Under the pieces are notes generated by a model. The model saw only the letters and a program-made list of their open reading frames with translations, was not told where the DNA came from and searched no databases. A stretch of DNA of 64,000 nucleotides from Devosia yakushimensis (GTDB lineage: Bacteria; Pseudomonadota; Alphaproteobacteria; Rhizobiales; Devosiaceae): the NCBI RefSeq assembly GCF_030159855.1, contig NZ_BSNG01000001.1, positions 2,976,001 to 3,040,000 of the forward strand, in the 5' to 3' direction. The translations under genes and the position numbers were made by a program. Shown here in pieces: positions 42,664-50,888 of the stretch (positions are counted from its first letter, which is position 1; every line of letters begins with the position of its first letter).

Positions 42664-42729
42664 AAAAAAGCTGCCAACGGGCGGCGCGCGGTCGGAGGGG
42701 GACCGGGAGCGAGACCTGTTGGCAGCTTT
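42664..42729 (-). terminator. Leader terminator before nrtA
   Basis: AAAGCTGCCAAC (42729-42718) and GTTGGCAGCTTT (42678-42667) form a perfect 12-bp stem followed by T residues to 42664. It stands inside the untranslated leader, before the nrtA start codon, and so acts as an attenuator. Confidence 0.9.
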
Positions 42730-42755
42730 GCCTGTAACGCCCATCGTTGGACGCT
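42721..42755 (-). promoter_or_regulatory. ANTAR (NasT) target: tandem hexaloop hairpins
   Basis: P1 at 42755-42736: AGCGTCC-AACGAT-GGGCGTT. P2 at 42732-42721: GGC-AAAGCT-GCC. Both six-base loops have A at position 1 and G at position 4, the known ANTAR recognition pattern. P2 uses bases of the terminator's 5' strand, so P2 and the terminator cannot form together, which is the expected antitermination switch. Confidence 0.8.
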
Positions 42756-42800
42756 GATATGTGCGCACGCTTTGGGGGAAACGTGCTGCTTCGCCAATGA

Positions 42801-42820
42801 CATTGCATGAAGCGTGCCAA
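42801..42820 (-). promoter_or_regulatory. Sigma-54-type promoter of the nas operon
   Basis: The minus strand reads TTGGCACGCTTCATGCAATG: GG and GC separated by 10 bases, close to the TGGCAC-N5-TTGCA consensus. Transcription would start near 42793, giving a leader of about 157 bases. Confidence 0.8.
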
Positions 42821-42937
42821 GTGCGTTGTGGCGCTATTTTCCTTGCAGTTTCAGTATATTGGCGAAACTTGAAGCCAGGACCGCAAAACCGGCCCGGGGC
42901 AGGCATGGGTCAATTCGACGCCAACTCGCCTAAAATA

Positions 42938-42953
42938 TGCGCACTAGTATGCA
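42938..42953. promoter_or_regulatory. Possible NtrC enhancer site
   Basis: TGCGCACTAGTATGCA resembles the NtrC consensus (TGCACY-N4-RGTGCA) imperfectly and lies about 130-145 bases upstream of the sigma-54 start, a usual enhancer distance. Weak match; inference. Confidence 0.3.
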
Positions 42954-42968
42954 GTGATGAAAATAGAG

Positions 42969-44183
42969 TCAGCGCTGCGCCAACTGGCTGGCAATGTAGC
43001 GGTCCAGCGCCTCGGGATCGAAAATCGCGCCATCGAAGAAGCGATCCGGGCCCATCGACAGGGGACCGTTTTCGGCCAGGATGTTGTGCGTCCGGGCATG
43101 CTCGCCATCGGTCTTGAAATCGGCCAACGGGAGCGGCGCGGCCAGAGGGGCGAGCGCCTGCCGATAGAGATCGGGACGGAAGCAGGCGGCGGCGATGGCG
43201 GCATGGCTCTCGCTGGCAGTAACCTCGCCCCAGCGCACCATCTGCGAATAGTACCAGAGGGCGTGGCTTTTCCAGGGGAAGTTGGCCGCGCTGGCATGGG
43301 GAATATAGTAGCCGGGCACCTGTTGCAGTACGCCATTGCCGATATCGAGCATGCCGGTCAGGGCGCGCCCGACAATCGCGGGCGGCTGATTAAGGTAAGC
43401 GGCCCCGGACATGATGGCGGCGGCTTCGGGGTGGTTGGCCGGATCGGCGCACCAGAGGCCGGCACGATAAACGGCACGGATGGCCGAGGCGACGAGATCG
43501 GGATGCGCATCGGCCCAGGCCTCACGCATGCCCAGGACCTTATCGGGGCTCGATTGCCAGATCAGCGCCTTGACGGTGGCGATGTGACCGCCCCTGGTGG
43601 CGACGCCGACACTGTTCCAGGGCTCGCCCACGCAATAGCCATCGATGCCGCCACTGCCCAGGGCATCGGGCAGAAGCGGGGGCGGCAGGACGACGATTTC
43701 GATATCGCGATCGGGCATGATGCCACTGGCCGAGAGCCAGTAGCGCAATTCGTAATTGTGCGAGGAGGTCTGGTGCACGACCCCAAACCGCAGCTTGCGC
43801 GGCGAGGCCTTGACCACTTTGGCCAGGGCCGCGCCGGTCGGGGTGGGGTCAAGATTGCCCGGGGCGCCCTGCCCCGCCATGGCCTGCCAGAGGGCGCCGC
43901 TGACGGTAATGGCATTATTGCCCAGACCCAGCACGATGGGCGCGATCATCGGGGTGGCGAGCGGAGTGAGCCCCAGGCTTGACGCCAGGGGCATGGGCGC
44001 CAGCATCTGAGCGATGTCGAAATGGCCGAGCGCGGCGCGGTCGCGGATATTGGCCCAGCTGGTTTCGCGGAACAGGGTGAGGTCCAGCCCCTCATCCTCG
44101 GCAAAGCCTTTTTCCCGCGCCAGTACCAGAAGGATACTGTCGAGCAGGGGCAGGAAGCCGGCGGTGAGTTGGGTGGTGGACAT
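42969..44183 (-). CDS. nasS: Nitrate sensor NasS
   Basis: A 404-residue NrtA-like protein without a signal peptide ('STTQLTAGFLPLLDSILLVL' begins at once), so it stays in the cytoplasm. 'EGLDLTLFRETSWANIRDRA', 'MLAPMPLASSLGL' and 'GEPWNSVGVATRGGHI' match the nitrate-binding fold. In Azotobacter and Paracoccus NasS binds NasT and holds it inactive until nitrate or nitrite is present. It follows nasT by 8 bases in one operon upstream of the nas genes on the same strand. Confidence 0.92.
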   Translation of the reverse strand: MSTTQLTAGFLPLLDSILLVLAREKGFAEDEGLDLTLFRETSWANIRDRAALGHFDIAQMLAPMPLASSLGLTPLATPMIAPIVLGLGNNAITVSGALWQAMAGQGAPGNLDPTPTGAALAKVVKASPRKLRFGVVHQTSSHNYELRYWLSASGIMPDRDIEIVVLPPPLLPDALGSGGIDGYCVGEPWNSVGVATRGGHIATVKALIWQSSPDKVLGMREAWADAHPDLVASAIRAVYRAGLWCADPANHPEAAAIMSGAAYLNQPPAIVGRALTGMLDIGNGVLQQVPGYYIPHASAANFPWKSHALWYYSQMVRWGEVTASESHAAIAAACFRPDLYRQALAPLAAPLPLADFKTDGEHARTHNILAENGPLSMGPDRFFDGAIFDPEALDRYIASQLAQR

Positions 44184-44191
44184 GATTGCTC

Positions 44192-44782
44192 CTAGGGACC
44201 CAAAAGGCTCGCCGCGGTCACCAGGCTTTGGGCGATATCGACCATGCGGCGGTTCTGGTTCATGGCGGTGGAGCGCAAAAGGGCGTAGGCATCGGCTTCG
44301 CTGAGGCCGCGGGTTTTCATCAGAATGCCCTTGGCCTGATCGAGAATCCTGCGGTCTTCCAGCTCGCTGCGGGCCTGCTCCAATTCGCGCGTCAGCCGGG
44401 AAAAGGCATTGAAACGGGAAATGGCCATATCGAGGATGGACTTGACCCGCTCCTTCTTGAGGCCATCGACCACATAGGCGGAGACGCCGGCCTCGACGGC
44501 CTTTTCGATCATGGCGCCATCGGAGCGATCGACGAACATGGCGATGGGCCGCTGGATGGCGCGCGACAGCGAGAAGAAATGCTCGAGCATGTCGCGTTGC
44601 GGATTTTCGAGATCGACAACGACCACATCGGGCGAGGACGCCTCTATGGTGCGCGCGACTTCGTTGACGTCGTGAATGACGGTGACGCGAGTATGCCCAG
44701 CCTCACGCAGGCCGCTCTCGATGATGGAGGCACGGATGCGGTTCTCATCGATAATCAGAATGGACAAGGCAGCATTGGACAT
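44192..44782 (-). CDS. nasT: ANTAR-domain response regulator NasT
   Basis: A 196-residue antiterminator. A receiver-like N-terminal domain ('ALSILIIDENRIRASIIESG', 'DVVVVDLENPQRDMLEHF') precedes a short coiled coil (about 118-135, 'LTRELEQARSELEDRR') and the C-terminal ANTAR domain ('ILDQAKGILMKTRGLSEADA', 'MNQNRRMVDIAQSLV'). Free NasT binds the tandem hexaloop RNA hairpins in the nrtA leader (42721-42755) and lets transcription pass the terminator. NasS is encoded immediately downstream. Confidence 0.94.
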   Translation of the reverse strand: MSNAALSILIIDENRIRASIIESGLREAGHTRVTVIHDVNEVARTIEASSPDVVVVDLENPQRDMLEHFFSLSRAIQRPIAMFVDRSDGAMIEKAVEAGVSAYVVDGLKKERVKSILDMAISRFNAFSRLTRELEQARSELEDRRILDQAKGILMKTRGLSEADAYALLRSTAMNQNRRMVDIAQSLVTAASLLGP

Positions 44783-44983
44783 CGGGGCTAGTTATGCCTC
44801 TGCCTAAAACGAGCGCAATATCTCCATTTTGCATAGGAACTAGTCATTTTTGCCGGGACAGATGCGATCACAATCGGACTTATCCACTGTTTGTGATGAG
44901 TGGGAGCGGATCGAAAAGCCCGGTGCACCGTTGCCTTGGAGCGGGTTCGCGGGGTTGGCTCGTTGTTTTTTGGAGCCTGGGGC

Positions 44984-45349
44984 ATGCCCTCAGCTGATAT
45001 CACCATATTGGTCGTCGAGGACGAACCGCTGGTCAGCATGAGCATCGTGGCCCATCTGACCGACGAGGGATTTCGAGTGCTCGAGGCGGCCAATGCAGAC
45101 CAGGCCATTGCTATTCTTGAGCGCGATCCCAGCGTGCGGCTGATTTTCACCGATATCGACATGCCCGGCAGCATGGATGGGCTAAAACTCGCCGCAGCGG
45201 TGCGCGACCGCTGGCCGCCGGTGCATATCATCGTGACCTCGGGGCAGCGGCCAGTGGCGGCGGACGACCTGCCCGATGGCAGCCTCTTCTTCGCCAAACC
45301 CTATCAGCATGCCGAAATCACCCTCTCAATGCGGCAGATGCTCGGCTGA
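44984..45349 (+). CDS. Single-domain response regulator (CheY-like)
   Basis: A 121-residue receiver domain. Acidic pair 'LVVEDEPLVS', phosphoacceptor aspartate in 'LIFTDIDMPGSMDGL' (about D56-D58), 'IIVTSGQ' and 'FFAKPYQ' with the conserved lysine. No output domain, so it probably passes signals to another protein such as a HWE-type kinase system elsewhere. Starts at ATG 44984; longer frames lack conservation. It is divergent from nasT and 37 bases before a helicase gene. Confidence 0.88.
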   Translation: MPSADITILVVEDEPLVSMSIVAHLTDEGFRVLEAANADQAIAILERDPSVRLIFTDIDMPGSMDGLKLAAAVRDRWPPVHIIVTSGQRPVAADDLPDGSLFFAKPYQHAEITLSMRQMLG

Positions 45350-45386
45350 TATTGGAACAAAAGGGGAAAGATGGCATCGTGCAGCC

Positions 45387-47474
45387 ATGCTTGCCCTGAG
45401 CGATTCGATCCCTTCCACCGCCTATCTCGATACCCTCAACGCCGAACAGCGCCGGGCGGTGGAGCATGGCGTGGGCCAGGCCAATCCCCCGCCCCTGCTG
45501 GTGATCGCGGGGGCCGGATCGGGCAAGACCAATACGCTGGCCCATCGGGTAGCGCACCTCGTGGTCAATGGCGCCGACCCCAGGCGGATTTTGCTGATGA
45601 CCTTTTCACGCCGGGCGGCCAGCGAGATGAGCCGGCGGGTGGAGCGGATTGCCGGCAAGGTATTGGGGACATCGTCGGGGGCGCTGACCGATGCCTTGAG
45701 CTGGGCGGGGACGTTTCACGGCATCGGGGCGAGGCTGTTGCGGGAGCATGCCGGCCAGATCGGGCTCGATCCGGCGTTCACCATCCATGACCGCGAGGAT
45801 TCGGCTGACCTGATGAATCTGGTGCGGCACGAACTGGGGCTCTCCGATGCCAAGAGCCGGTTTCCAACCAAGGGGACGTGCCTGGCCATCTATTCTCGGG
45901 TGGTCAATGCGCAGGGCGATCTCGATGAGGTGCTGAAAACCGTGTTCCCCTGGTGCGCCATGTGGGGCGAGCAATTGCGCACTCTGTTTGCCGGCTATGT
46001 CGAGGCCAAGCAGAGCCAGAACGTGCTCGATTACGATGACCTGCTGCTCTATTGGGCCGGGATGATGGTCGAGCCCGCGATTGCCGCCGAGGTTTCGGGG
46101 CGGTTCGACCATGTGCTGGTGGATGAATATCAGGACACCAATCGCCTGCAATCGTCGGTGCTGCTGGCGCTCAAACCCCAGGGGCATGGGCTGACCGTGG
46201 TGGGGGATGACGCGCAATCGATCTATTCGTTCCGCGCGGCGACGGTGCGCAATATTCTCGATTTTCCGGCGACGTTTTCCCCACCGGCCGATATCGTGAC
46301 GCTGGACCGCAATTATCGCTCGACGCAGCCGATCCTGACGGCGGCGAATGCGGTGATCGAATTGGCCAGCGAGCGCTTCACCAAGAATTTGTGGACCGAG
46401 CGGCAGTCCGACGCCAAGCCGCAATTGGTGACGGTGAAGGATGAGGCCGACCAGGCGCGCTATGTGGTGCACAAGATTTTGGAGGCACGCGAGGGCGGCA
46501 CCGCGCTGACGCAGCAGGCGGTGCTGTTCCGAACGTCGAGCCATTCGGGGCCGCTCGAAATCGAGCTGACGCGGCGCAATATTCCGTTCGTGAAGTTTGG
46601 CGGGCTCAAATTTCTGGATGCCGCCCATATCAAGGATCTGCTGGCCATTCTGCGCTGGGTGGAAAATCCGCGCGACCGGGTGGCGGGGTTCCGCGTGCTG
46701 CAATTGCTGCCGGGGATCGGGCCGGCTTCGGCGGGCAAGGTGCTGGACGCGATGCATGAGGCAGTGCAGCCGGTCAAGGTATTGGCAGAATTGCCGGTAC
46801 CGCTGCGGGCTTCCGAGGGCTGGGCCGGGCTGGTGGAACTGGTGGGCCGATTGGTGCGGCGGGAGGCCAGCTGGCCGCTGGAACTGGGCTGTGCACGGCT
46901 CTGGTATGAGCCGCTGATGGAACAGAGCTATGAGGATGCGGCCGTGCGGGTGGCCGATATCATCCAGCTCGAACAGATCGCCGCCGGCTATCCGAGCCGC
47001 GAGCGATTTTTGACCGAGTTGACGCTTGATCCGCCCGATGCGACCTCGGACCAGTCGGGCGTGCCCAGCCGGGACGAGGATTACCTGATCCTCTCCACCA
47101 TCCATTCGGCCAAGGGGCAGGAATGGAAGGCGGTCCATGTGCTCAATGCTGTGGATGGCTGCATTCCCTCGGACCTGGGGACCGGCTCGACCCATGAGCT
47201 GGAAGAGGAGCGGCGGCTGCTTTATGTGGCGATGACGCGGGCCAAGGACGAGCTGCATGTGATCACGCCGCAGCGGTTTTACGTGACCCAGCAGAGCCAA
47301 TATGGCGACCGCCATATCTATGCGCAGCGGACGCGGTTCATTCCGCGGGCGATGACGGTGCTGTTCGATGATGTGCTGTGGCCGGCGGTGACACCGGCAC
47401 GGATCGAGGGCCTGTCGCCGGGCCCGGCGCGGGTCGATATCGGGGCACAGATGCGGGGGATGTGGACGAAGTAG
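45387..47474 (+). CDS. UvrD/Rep-type ATP-dependent DNA helicase
   Basis: A 695-residue superfamily 1A helicase. 'LNAEQRRAVEHGVG' (Q-motif), Walker A 'AGAGSGKT' (41-48), 'MTFSRRAASEMSRRV', Walker B 'HVLVDEYQDTNRLQSS', motif III 'VVGDDAQSIYSFRAA', motif IV 'LDRNYRST', motif V 'ILSTIHSAKGQEWKAVHVLN' and motif VI 'LLYVAMTRAKDEL' are all present. It unwinds DNA 3' to 5' in repair or replication restart. ATG 45387 was preferred because upstream residues overlap the receiver gene in another frame. Confidence 0.94.
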   Translation: MLALSDSIPSTAYLDTLNAEQRRAVEHGVGQANPPPLLVIAGAGSGKTNTLAHRVAHLVVNGADPRRILLMTFSRRAASEMSRRVERIAGKVLGTSSGALTDALSWAGTFHGIGARLLREHAGQIGLDPAFTIHDREDSADLMNLVRHELGLSDAKSRFPTKGTCLAIYSRVVNAQGDLDEVLKTVFPWCAMWGEQLRTLFAGYVEAKQSQNVLDYDDLLLYWAGMMVEPAIAAEVSGRFDHVLVDEYQDTNRLQSSVLLALKPQGHGLTVVGDDAQSIYSFRAATVRNILDFPATFSPPADIVTLDRNYRSTQPILTAANAVIELASERFTKNLWTERQSDAKPQLVTVKDEADQARYVVHKILEAREGGTALTQQAVLFRTSSHSGPLEIELTRRNIPFVKFGGLKFLDAAHIKDLLAILRWVENPRDRVAGFRVLQLLPGIGPASAGKVLDAMHEAVQPVKVLAELPVPLRASEGWAGLVELVGRLVRREASWPLELGCARLWYEPLMEQSYEDAAVRVADIIQLEQIAAGYPSRERFLTELTLDPPDATSDQSGVPSRDEDYLILSTIHSAKGQEWKAVHVLNAVDGCIPSDLGTGSTHELEEERRLLYVAMTRAKDELHVITPQRFYVTQQSQYGDRHIYAQRTRFIPRAMTVLFDDVLWPAVTPARIEGLSPGPARVDIGAQMRGMWTK

Positions 47475-47562
47475 GGGAGCCCGCACCAAGCCCCAAAAGC
47501 CCTCTTGCTGGCCTGCCTGAAATCCAGCTAGATGCGGCAGCCGAGCTTTAGAGTTCACCCCC

Positions 47563-48468
47563 GTGTCCGCCTCATCCATCCCCCGTGCCGCCGACGTCGC
47601 TTCCCTCAAGGGCATGGCGTTGGGGACTTTTGCCTATTCGCTGTTTGCCGTGCATGACGCGCTGGTCAAGGGCGTCATTTATGACCTGCCGGTGGTGCAG
47701 ATCCTGTTCATGCGCAGCGTTGTCATCGTCGCGCTTTGCCTGGTGTTTGGCAGGGCCAAGCTGGTGCGAGGGCTGATCGCCTCGTCCAATAAATCCATGA
47801 TGCTGCTGCGAGCCGTGCTGACGCTGGCGGCGTGGTGCATGTATTATTCGGCCGGGCGCCATCTGCAGCTGGCCGAGATGACGACGCTCTATTATTTCGC
47901 GCCGGTGCTGACCACGATCCTGGCGGTGATCTTTCTCAAGGAGCAGTTGACGCTGGCCCGGGTGGGCGCGGCGGCCATCGGGTTTTTCGGGGTGATCGTG
48001 GCGTGTAACCCGGCCGGGTTCGGGCTCAGCCTGCCGGCTATCATGGTGCTGGCGGCGGCTTTGTGCTGGGCCGTGGCGATGATCCTGATGCGGACGATCT
48101 CCAAGACCGAGAGTTCGCTGGTGCAGATTTTTTCGCTGAACCTGTTCTATGTGCTGGCGATGGGCGCGGTGTCGCTGCCCTTCTGGCAGGGCATGACGCC
48201 GACCGAGATCGCCATCGTCGTGGCTACGGGCCTGGTGGGCGGCACGGCGCAATATGTGCTGGTGGATGCCGCACGGCTGGTGCCGGCAAGTGTGCTGGGA
48301 ACGGTGGAATATTCGGCGCTGATCTGGAGCTTTGTGTTCGGCTATCTGTTCTGGCGCGAGGAGCCGGCGCAGGCGGTGTATTACGGCGCGCTGCTGGTGG
48401 TGGCGGCGGGGTTGATGCTGGCGTGGAATGAACGGCGGCCAAGACGCCAGATGATGGCGACGCCGTAG
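47563..48468 (+). CDS. EamA/DMT-family transporter
   Basis: A 301-residue protein with ten membrane segments in two EamA repeats (about 18-140 and 160-290). The first repeat includes 'YYSAGRHLQLAEMTTLYYFA' and 'VIFLKEQLTLARVGAAAIGF', typical of RhaT/YdcZ-like exporters of metabolites. It starts at a GTG; an ATG at 47614 could also be used. Followed by a long palindromic repeat. Substrate unknown. Confidence 0.87.
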   Translation: MSASSIPRAADVASLKGMALGTFAYSLFAVHDALVKGVIYDLPVVQILFMRSVVIVALCLVFGRAKLVRGLIASSNKSMMLLRAVLTLAAWCMYYSAGRHLQLAEMTTLYYFAPVLTTILAVIFLKEQLTLARVGAAAIGFFGVIVACNPAGFGLSLPAIMVLAAALCWAVAMILMRTISKTESSLVQIFSLNLFYVLAMGAVSLPFWQGMTPTEIAIVVATGLVGGTAQYVLVDAARLVPASVLGTVEYSALIWSFVFGYLFWREEPAQAVYYGALLVVAAGLMLAWNERRPRRQMMATP

Positions 48469-48493
48469 GGCCGGGTACTCGGGAGCATCGAAG

Positions 48494-48609
48494 TACCCCC
48501 TCCTAGCCTCCCCCTGATAGGGGGAGGGATCTCTCCACTCTTTAGGCCGGATCGAGTCACAAACACAGAACGGTCCCTCCCCCTATCAGGGGGAGGCTAG
48601 GAGGGGGTA
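48494..48609. repeat. Inverted CTCCTAGCCTCCCCC palindromic repeat
   Basis: TACCCCCTCCTAGCCTCCCC at the left end is the exact complement of the right end (GGAGGCTAGGAGGGGGTA). Each arm has an inner CCCCCTATCAGGGGG-type palindrome, and about 50 bases lie between the arms. Sits between convergent EamA and hpt genes; the closest match in the window to the copies at 1913 and 56247. Confidence 0.88.
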
Positions 48610-48624
48610 TCCCCTAACAAACTC

Positions 48625-49164
48625 CTATTCCGTAAACCTCACCGCCCCGATATGGGGCAGGTTGCGGTTGCGCTGAGCATAATCGATGCCGTAGCCGACG
48701 ACGAAGCGGTCGGGAATATCGAAGCCGACCCAGCGGGCCTTCACATCGGTTTCGCGACGCGAGGGCTTGTTGAGCAGGGCACAGACTTCGATACGGCGGG
48801 GGTGGCGGGTGCCCAGGATGTCGAGGACGTGGCGCAATGTGTGGCCGGTATCGACAATGTCCTCGACCACCAGCACGTCGCGGCCTTCGATCTCACCGCG
48901 CAGGTCCTTGAGGATGCGCACTTCGCGGCTGGATTCAGTGGAATTGCCATAGGAGGAGGCTTCCATGAAATCCACCTCGACGGGTAGGTCCAACTCGCGC
49001 ACCAGATCGGCGATGAAGATGAAGGAGCCGCGCAGCAGGCCGACGACGACGAGCTTGTCGGTATCGGCGTAATAGGCCGATATCTCGCGGGCGAGGCCCT
49101 CGACCCGGGCGGCGATGGCCTTGGCGGAGATCAGTTCATCGACGATGTAAGGTTTGCCGGTCAT
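48625..49164 (-). CDS. hpt: Hypoxanthine phosphoribosyltransferase
   Basis: A 179-residue purine salvage enzyme joining hypoxanthine or guanine to PRPP. 'VVGLLRGSFIFIADLVREL' (substrate loop), 'DFMEASSYGNSTESSREVRI' (flexible catalytic loop with the SYG motif), the PRPP motif 'VLVVEDIVDTGHTL' and 'KARWVGFDIPDRFVVGYGID' near the end are intact. The start at 49164 is supported by the family; an upstream ATG at 49212 would reach into the flanking repeat. Confidence 0.95.
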   Translation of the reverse strand: MTGKPYIVDELISAKAIAARVEGLAREISAYYADTDKLVVVGLLRGSFIFIADLVRELDLPVEVDFMEASSYGNSTESSREVRILKDLRGEIEGRDVLVVEDIVDTGHTLRHVLDILGTRHPRRIEVCALLNKPSRRETDVKARWVGFDIPDRFVVGYGIDYAQRNRNLPHIGAVRFTE

Positions 49165-49200
49165 GATGCGGGAATCCCGGTTTACGGAAGGCCCACCCTT

Positions 49201-49304
49201 AGAGCATTCCACCGTTTCGTTGAAACGATGAAATGCTCCAATCCTTCATTTTGACGCGTTTTCCGAACCGGAAAAGTGGTCACCACTTTTCCTGGAAACG
49301 CTCT
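49201..49304. repeat. Hyphomicrobiales AGAGC...GCTCT repeat element
   Basis: A 104-base element beginning AGAGCATTCCACCGTTTCGT and ending TTTCCTGGAAACGCTCT, containing GAAAAGTGGTCACCACTTTTC, an almost perfect palindrome. This form recurs in intergenic regions of many rhizobia and relatives. A half-copy lies at 3510-3544. It fills most of the gap between hpt and the BadF-type kinase. Confidence 0.8.
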
Positions 49305-49335
49305 GGGGCAAAGGGCGATGCTTGGGCAATGGTTT

Positions 49336-50220
49336 TCAACCGCGCGCCCACTGCGCCGCGAAGGCGGCGGCATCGAGCCTGGGATAGAGCAGGGTTTCGC
49401 CGGGGAGAGCGGCGGCGAGGCTGGTGCGGATGGCTGGGTGCAGATCGATAATGCCGCCGACATAGCCGATGGGCCTGTGTCCGGCACGCTGCACCAGGGC
49501 GCGGCCGAGTCGGGCCAGTTCGGCACCGGCCTGAGTGAGAATATCGAGCGCCAGCGCATCGCCCTGGTCGGCGGCGCGGGCCACGGCCTGGGCCAGGGCG
49601 CCGATGCGGCCGCGGTCGCTGCCATAGACATAGGCGCGGGTGGCATCCCAGTCATCGCCGCCCATGGCCGCAAAGAGTTCGTCGGCCAGGATTTGGGCCC
49701 CGGCGGTGGAGCCAGTTTCGTCGATGCCGCGATAGAGGCGGTCGAGCGCAGTCAAGGCGATCCAGGTGCCCGAGCCGCCATCGTCGATGAGAAGCCCCCT
49801 GCCCCCGACGCGGATGATCCGCCCATCAATGGCAACGTGCAGGCCGATGGAGCCGGTGCCGGCGGAAATCAGATGCCCCGCGCCGGGCGCAAAGGCGGCG
49901 CGATAGGCCAGTTCCATATCGTCGGTGAGGCGTATGGCGGCGGCGGGGAGCGCGAGGTGGCTGCCGATCAATGTGGCGGCTTCGTCGCGGATCTTGTCGC
50001 CGAGGCCGGTAATGCCCAGGCATGCGGAAACGAGCGTGGTGCCGGGCGGCAGGGCGGCAGCGATGGATTGCAGCACGGCCACCAGCTTGTCGCGTTCGAC
50101 GGGATTGAAGATATGGCCCGTCGCGCCACCGGCCGCGCCCCGCGCCAGAATGGTTCCGGCGGCATCGGCCAGCACGAAGCGCGAGGCGGTGCCGCCGATA
50201 TCGACGCCGAGAAAGCTCAT
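49336..50220 (-). CDS. BadF/BadG-type amino-sugar kinase (N-acetylglucosamine kinase-like)
   Basis: A 294-residue ASKHA-fold kinase. Phosphate 1 motif 'FLGVDIGGTASRFVLADAAG' at the start, phosphate 2 'ISAGTGSIGLHVAIDG' near residue 125 and 'LLIDDGGSGTWIALTALDRL' after it match BadF/BcrA-family sugar kinases related to NagK. In its operon (NanE upstream by four-base overlap, then an ABC importer) it probably phosphorylates GlcNAc, ManNAc or MurNAc at C6. Which one cannot be read from sequence. Confidence 0.86.
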   Translation of the reverse strand: MSFLGVDIGGTASRFVLADAAGTILARGAAGGATGHIFNPVERDKLVAVLQSIAAALPPGTTLVSACLGITGLGDKIRDEAATLIGSHLALPAAAIRLTDDMELAYRAAFAPGAGHLISAGTGSIGLHVAIDGRIIRVGGRGLLIDDGGSGTWIALTALDRLYRGIDETGSTAGAQILADELFAAMGGDDWDATRAYVYGSDRGRIGALAQAVARAADQGDALALDILTQAGAELARLGRALVQRAGHRPIGYVGGIIDLHPAIRTSLAAALPGETLLYPRLDAAAFAAQWARG

Positions 50221-50888
50221 ACAGATGTTCCGACGGCCTTAGCGAAGGCCTTGGTGATTTCGCGGGGATTGGTGATCATGGTGCCCACCACCACAGCATA
50301 AGCGCCGGCATCAAGGGCGCGGCGAGCCAATTCTGGCGTATTGAAACGACCTTCGGCGACTACGGGCACGCTGATGCGGCTGGCCAGGGCCTCGATCAGC
50401 GCGAAATCGGGCAGGTCGGGCTTGGGCTGGGTATATTCGGTATAGCCCGAAAGCGTGGTGGAAATGTAGGTCGCGCCCAGTTCGGCGGCCAGCAGGCCTT
50501 CTTCCAGGGTCGAGATATCGGCAAAGGCTTCAAGGCCAAGGGTGTCGCGAATATGCCGGATGATTTCGCCGGGCGCATCGCCATGGCGGGGGCGCTGGGT
50601 GCAGTCCAGCGCGATGATATCGGCGCCGGCCGCGGCCAGCCGGTCGGCAGCGGCAATGGAGGGCGTGATATAGACCGGCACGTCTGCGGAAAACACCTTG
50701 TCGATGCCGATGACTGGGAGACCTGCCGCCTTGACCGCCGCCACATCGGCAGCGCCATTGGCGCGGATGCCCAGCGCCCCGCCATCGCGGGCGGCCAGGG
50801 CCATGGCGCCCATGAATATGGGGCCATGGAGGGGATTATCGGCCCGCGCCTGGCAGGAGACGATCAGCGAGCCCTTGACCAGCTTCAT
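50217..50888 (-). CDS. nanE: N-acetylmannosamine-6-phosphate 2-epimerase
   Basis: A 223-residue TIM-barrel enzyme interconverting ManNAc-6-P and GlcNAc-6-P. 'GSLIVSCQARADNPLHG' (about 5-21), 'GALGIRANGAADV', 'VYITPSIAAADRLAAAGADI', 'IALDCTQRPRHGD' and 'VPVVAEGRFNTPELARRALD' carry the family motifs, with the catalytic lysine/glutamate region intact. The start at 50888 overlaps the permease stop (ATGA). Its presence beside a kinase and importer suggests ManNAc or sialic-acid-related input, although no nanA is in the window. Confidence 0.93.
   Translation of the reverse strand: MKLVKGSLIVSCQARADNPLHGPIFMGAMALAARDGGALGIRANGAADVAAVKAAGLPVIGIDKVFSADVPVYITPSIAAADRLAAAGADIIALDCTQRPRHGDAPGEIIRHIRDTLGLEAFADISTLEEGLLAAELGATYISTTLSGYTEYTQPKPDLPDFALIEALASRISVPVVAEGRFNTPELARRALDAGAYAVVVGTMITNPREITKAFAKAVGTSV

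Noticed and set aside
42637..42906. N-terminal extension of nrtA.
   Set aside because: The Tat signal begins at 42636 and the upstream part contains the leader terminator, ANTAR hairpins and promoter.
45606..47615. A 669-codon open frame on the minus strand.
   Set aside because: Antisense to the UvrD-type helicase with all seven helicase motifs; composition-driven shadow frame.
48494..48609. CRISPR-like or IS-end inverted repeats.
   Set aside because: Only one pair of arms, no regular spacers, no transposase between or beside them; fits a dispersed palindromic repeat.
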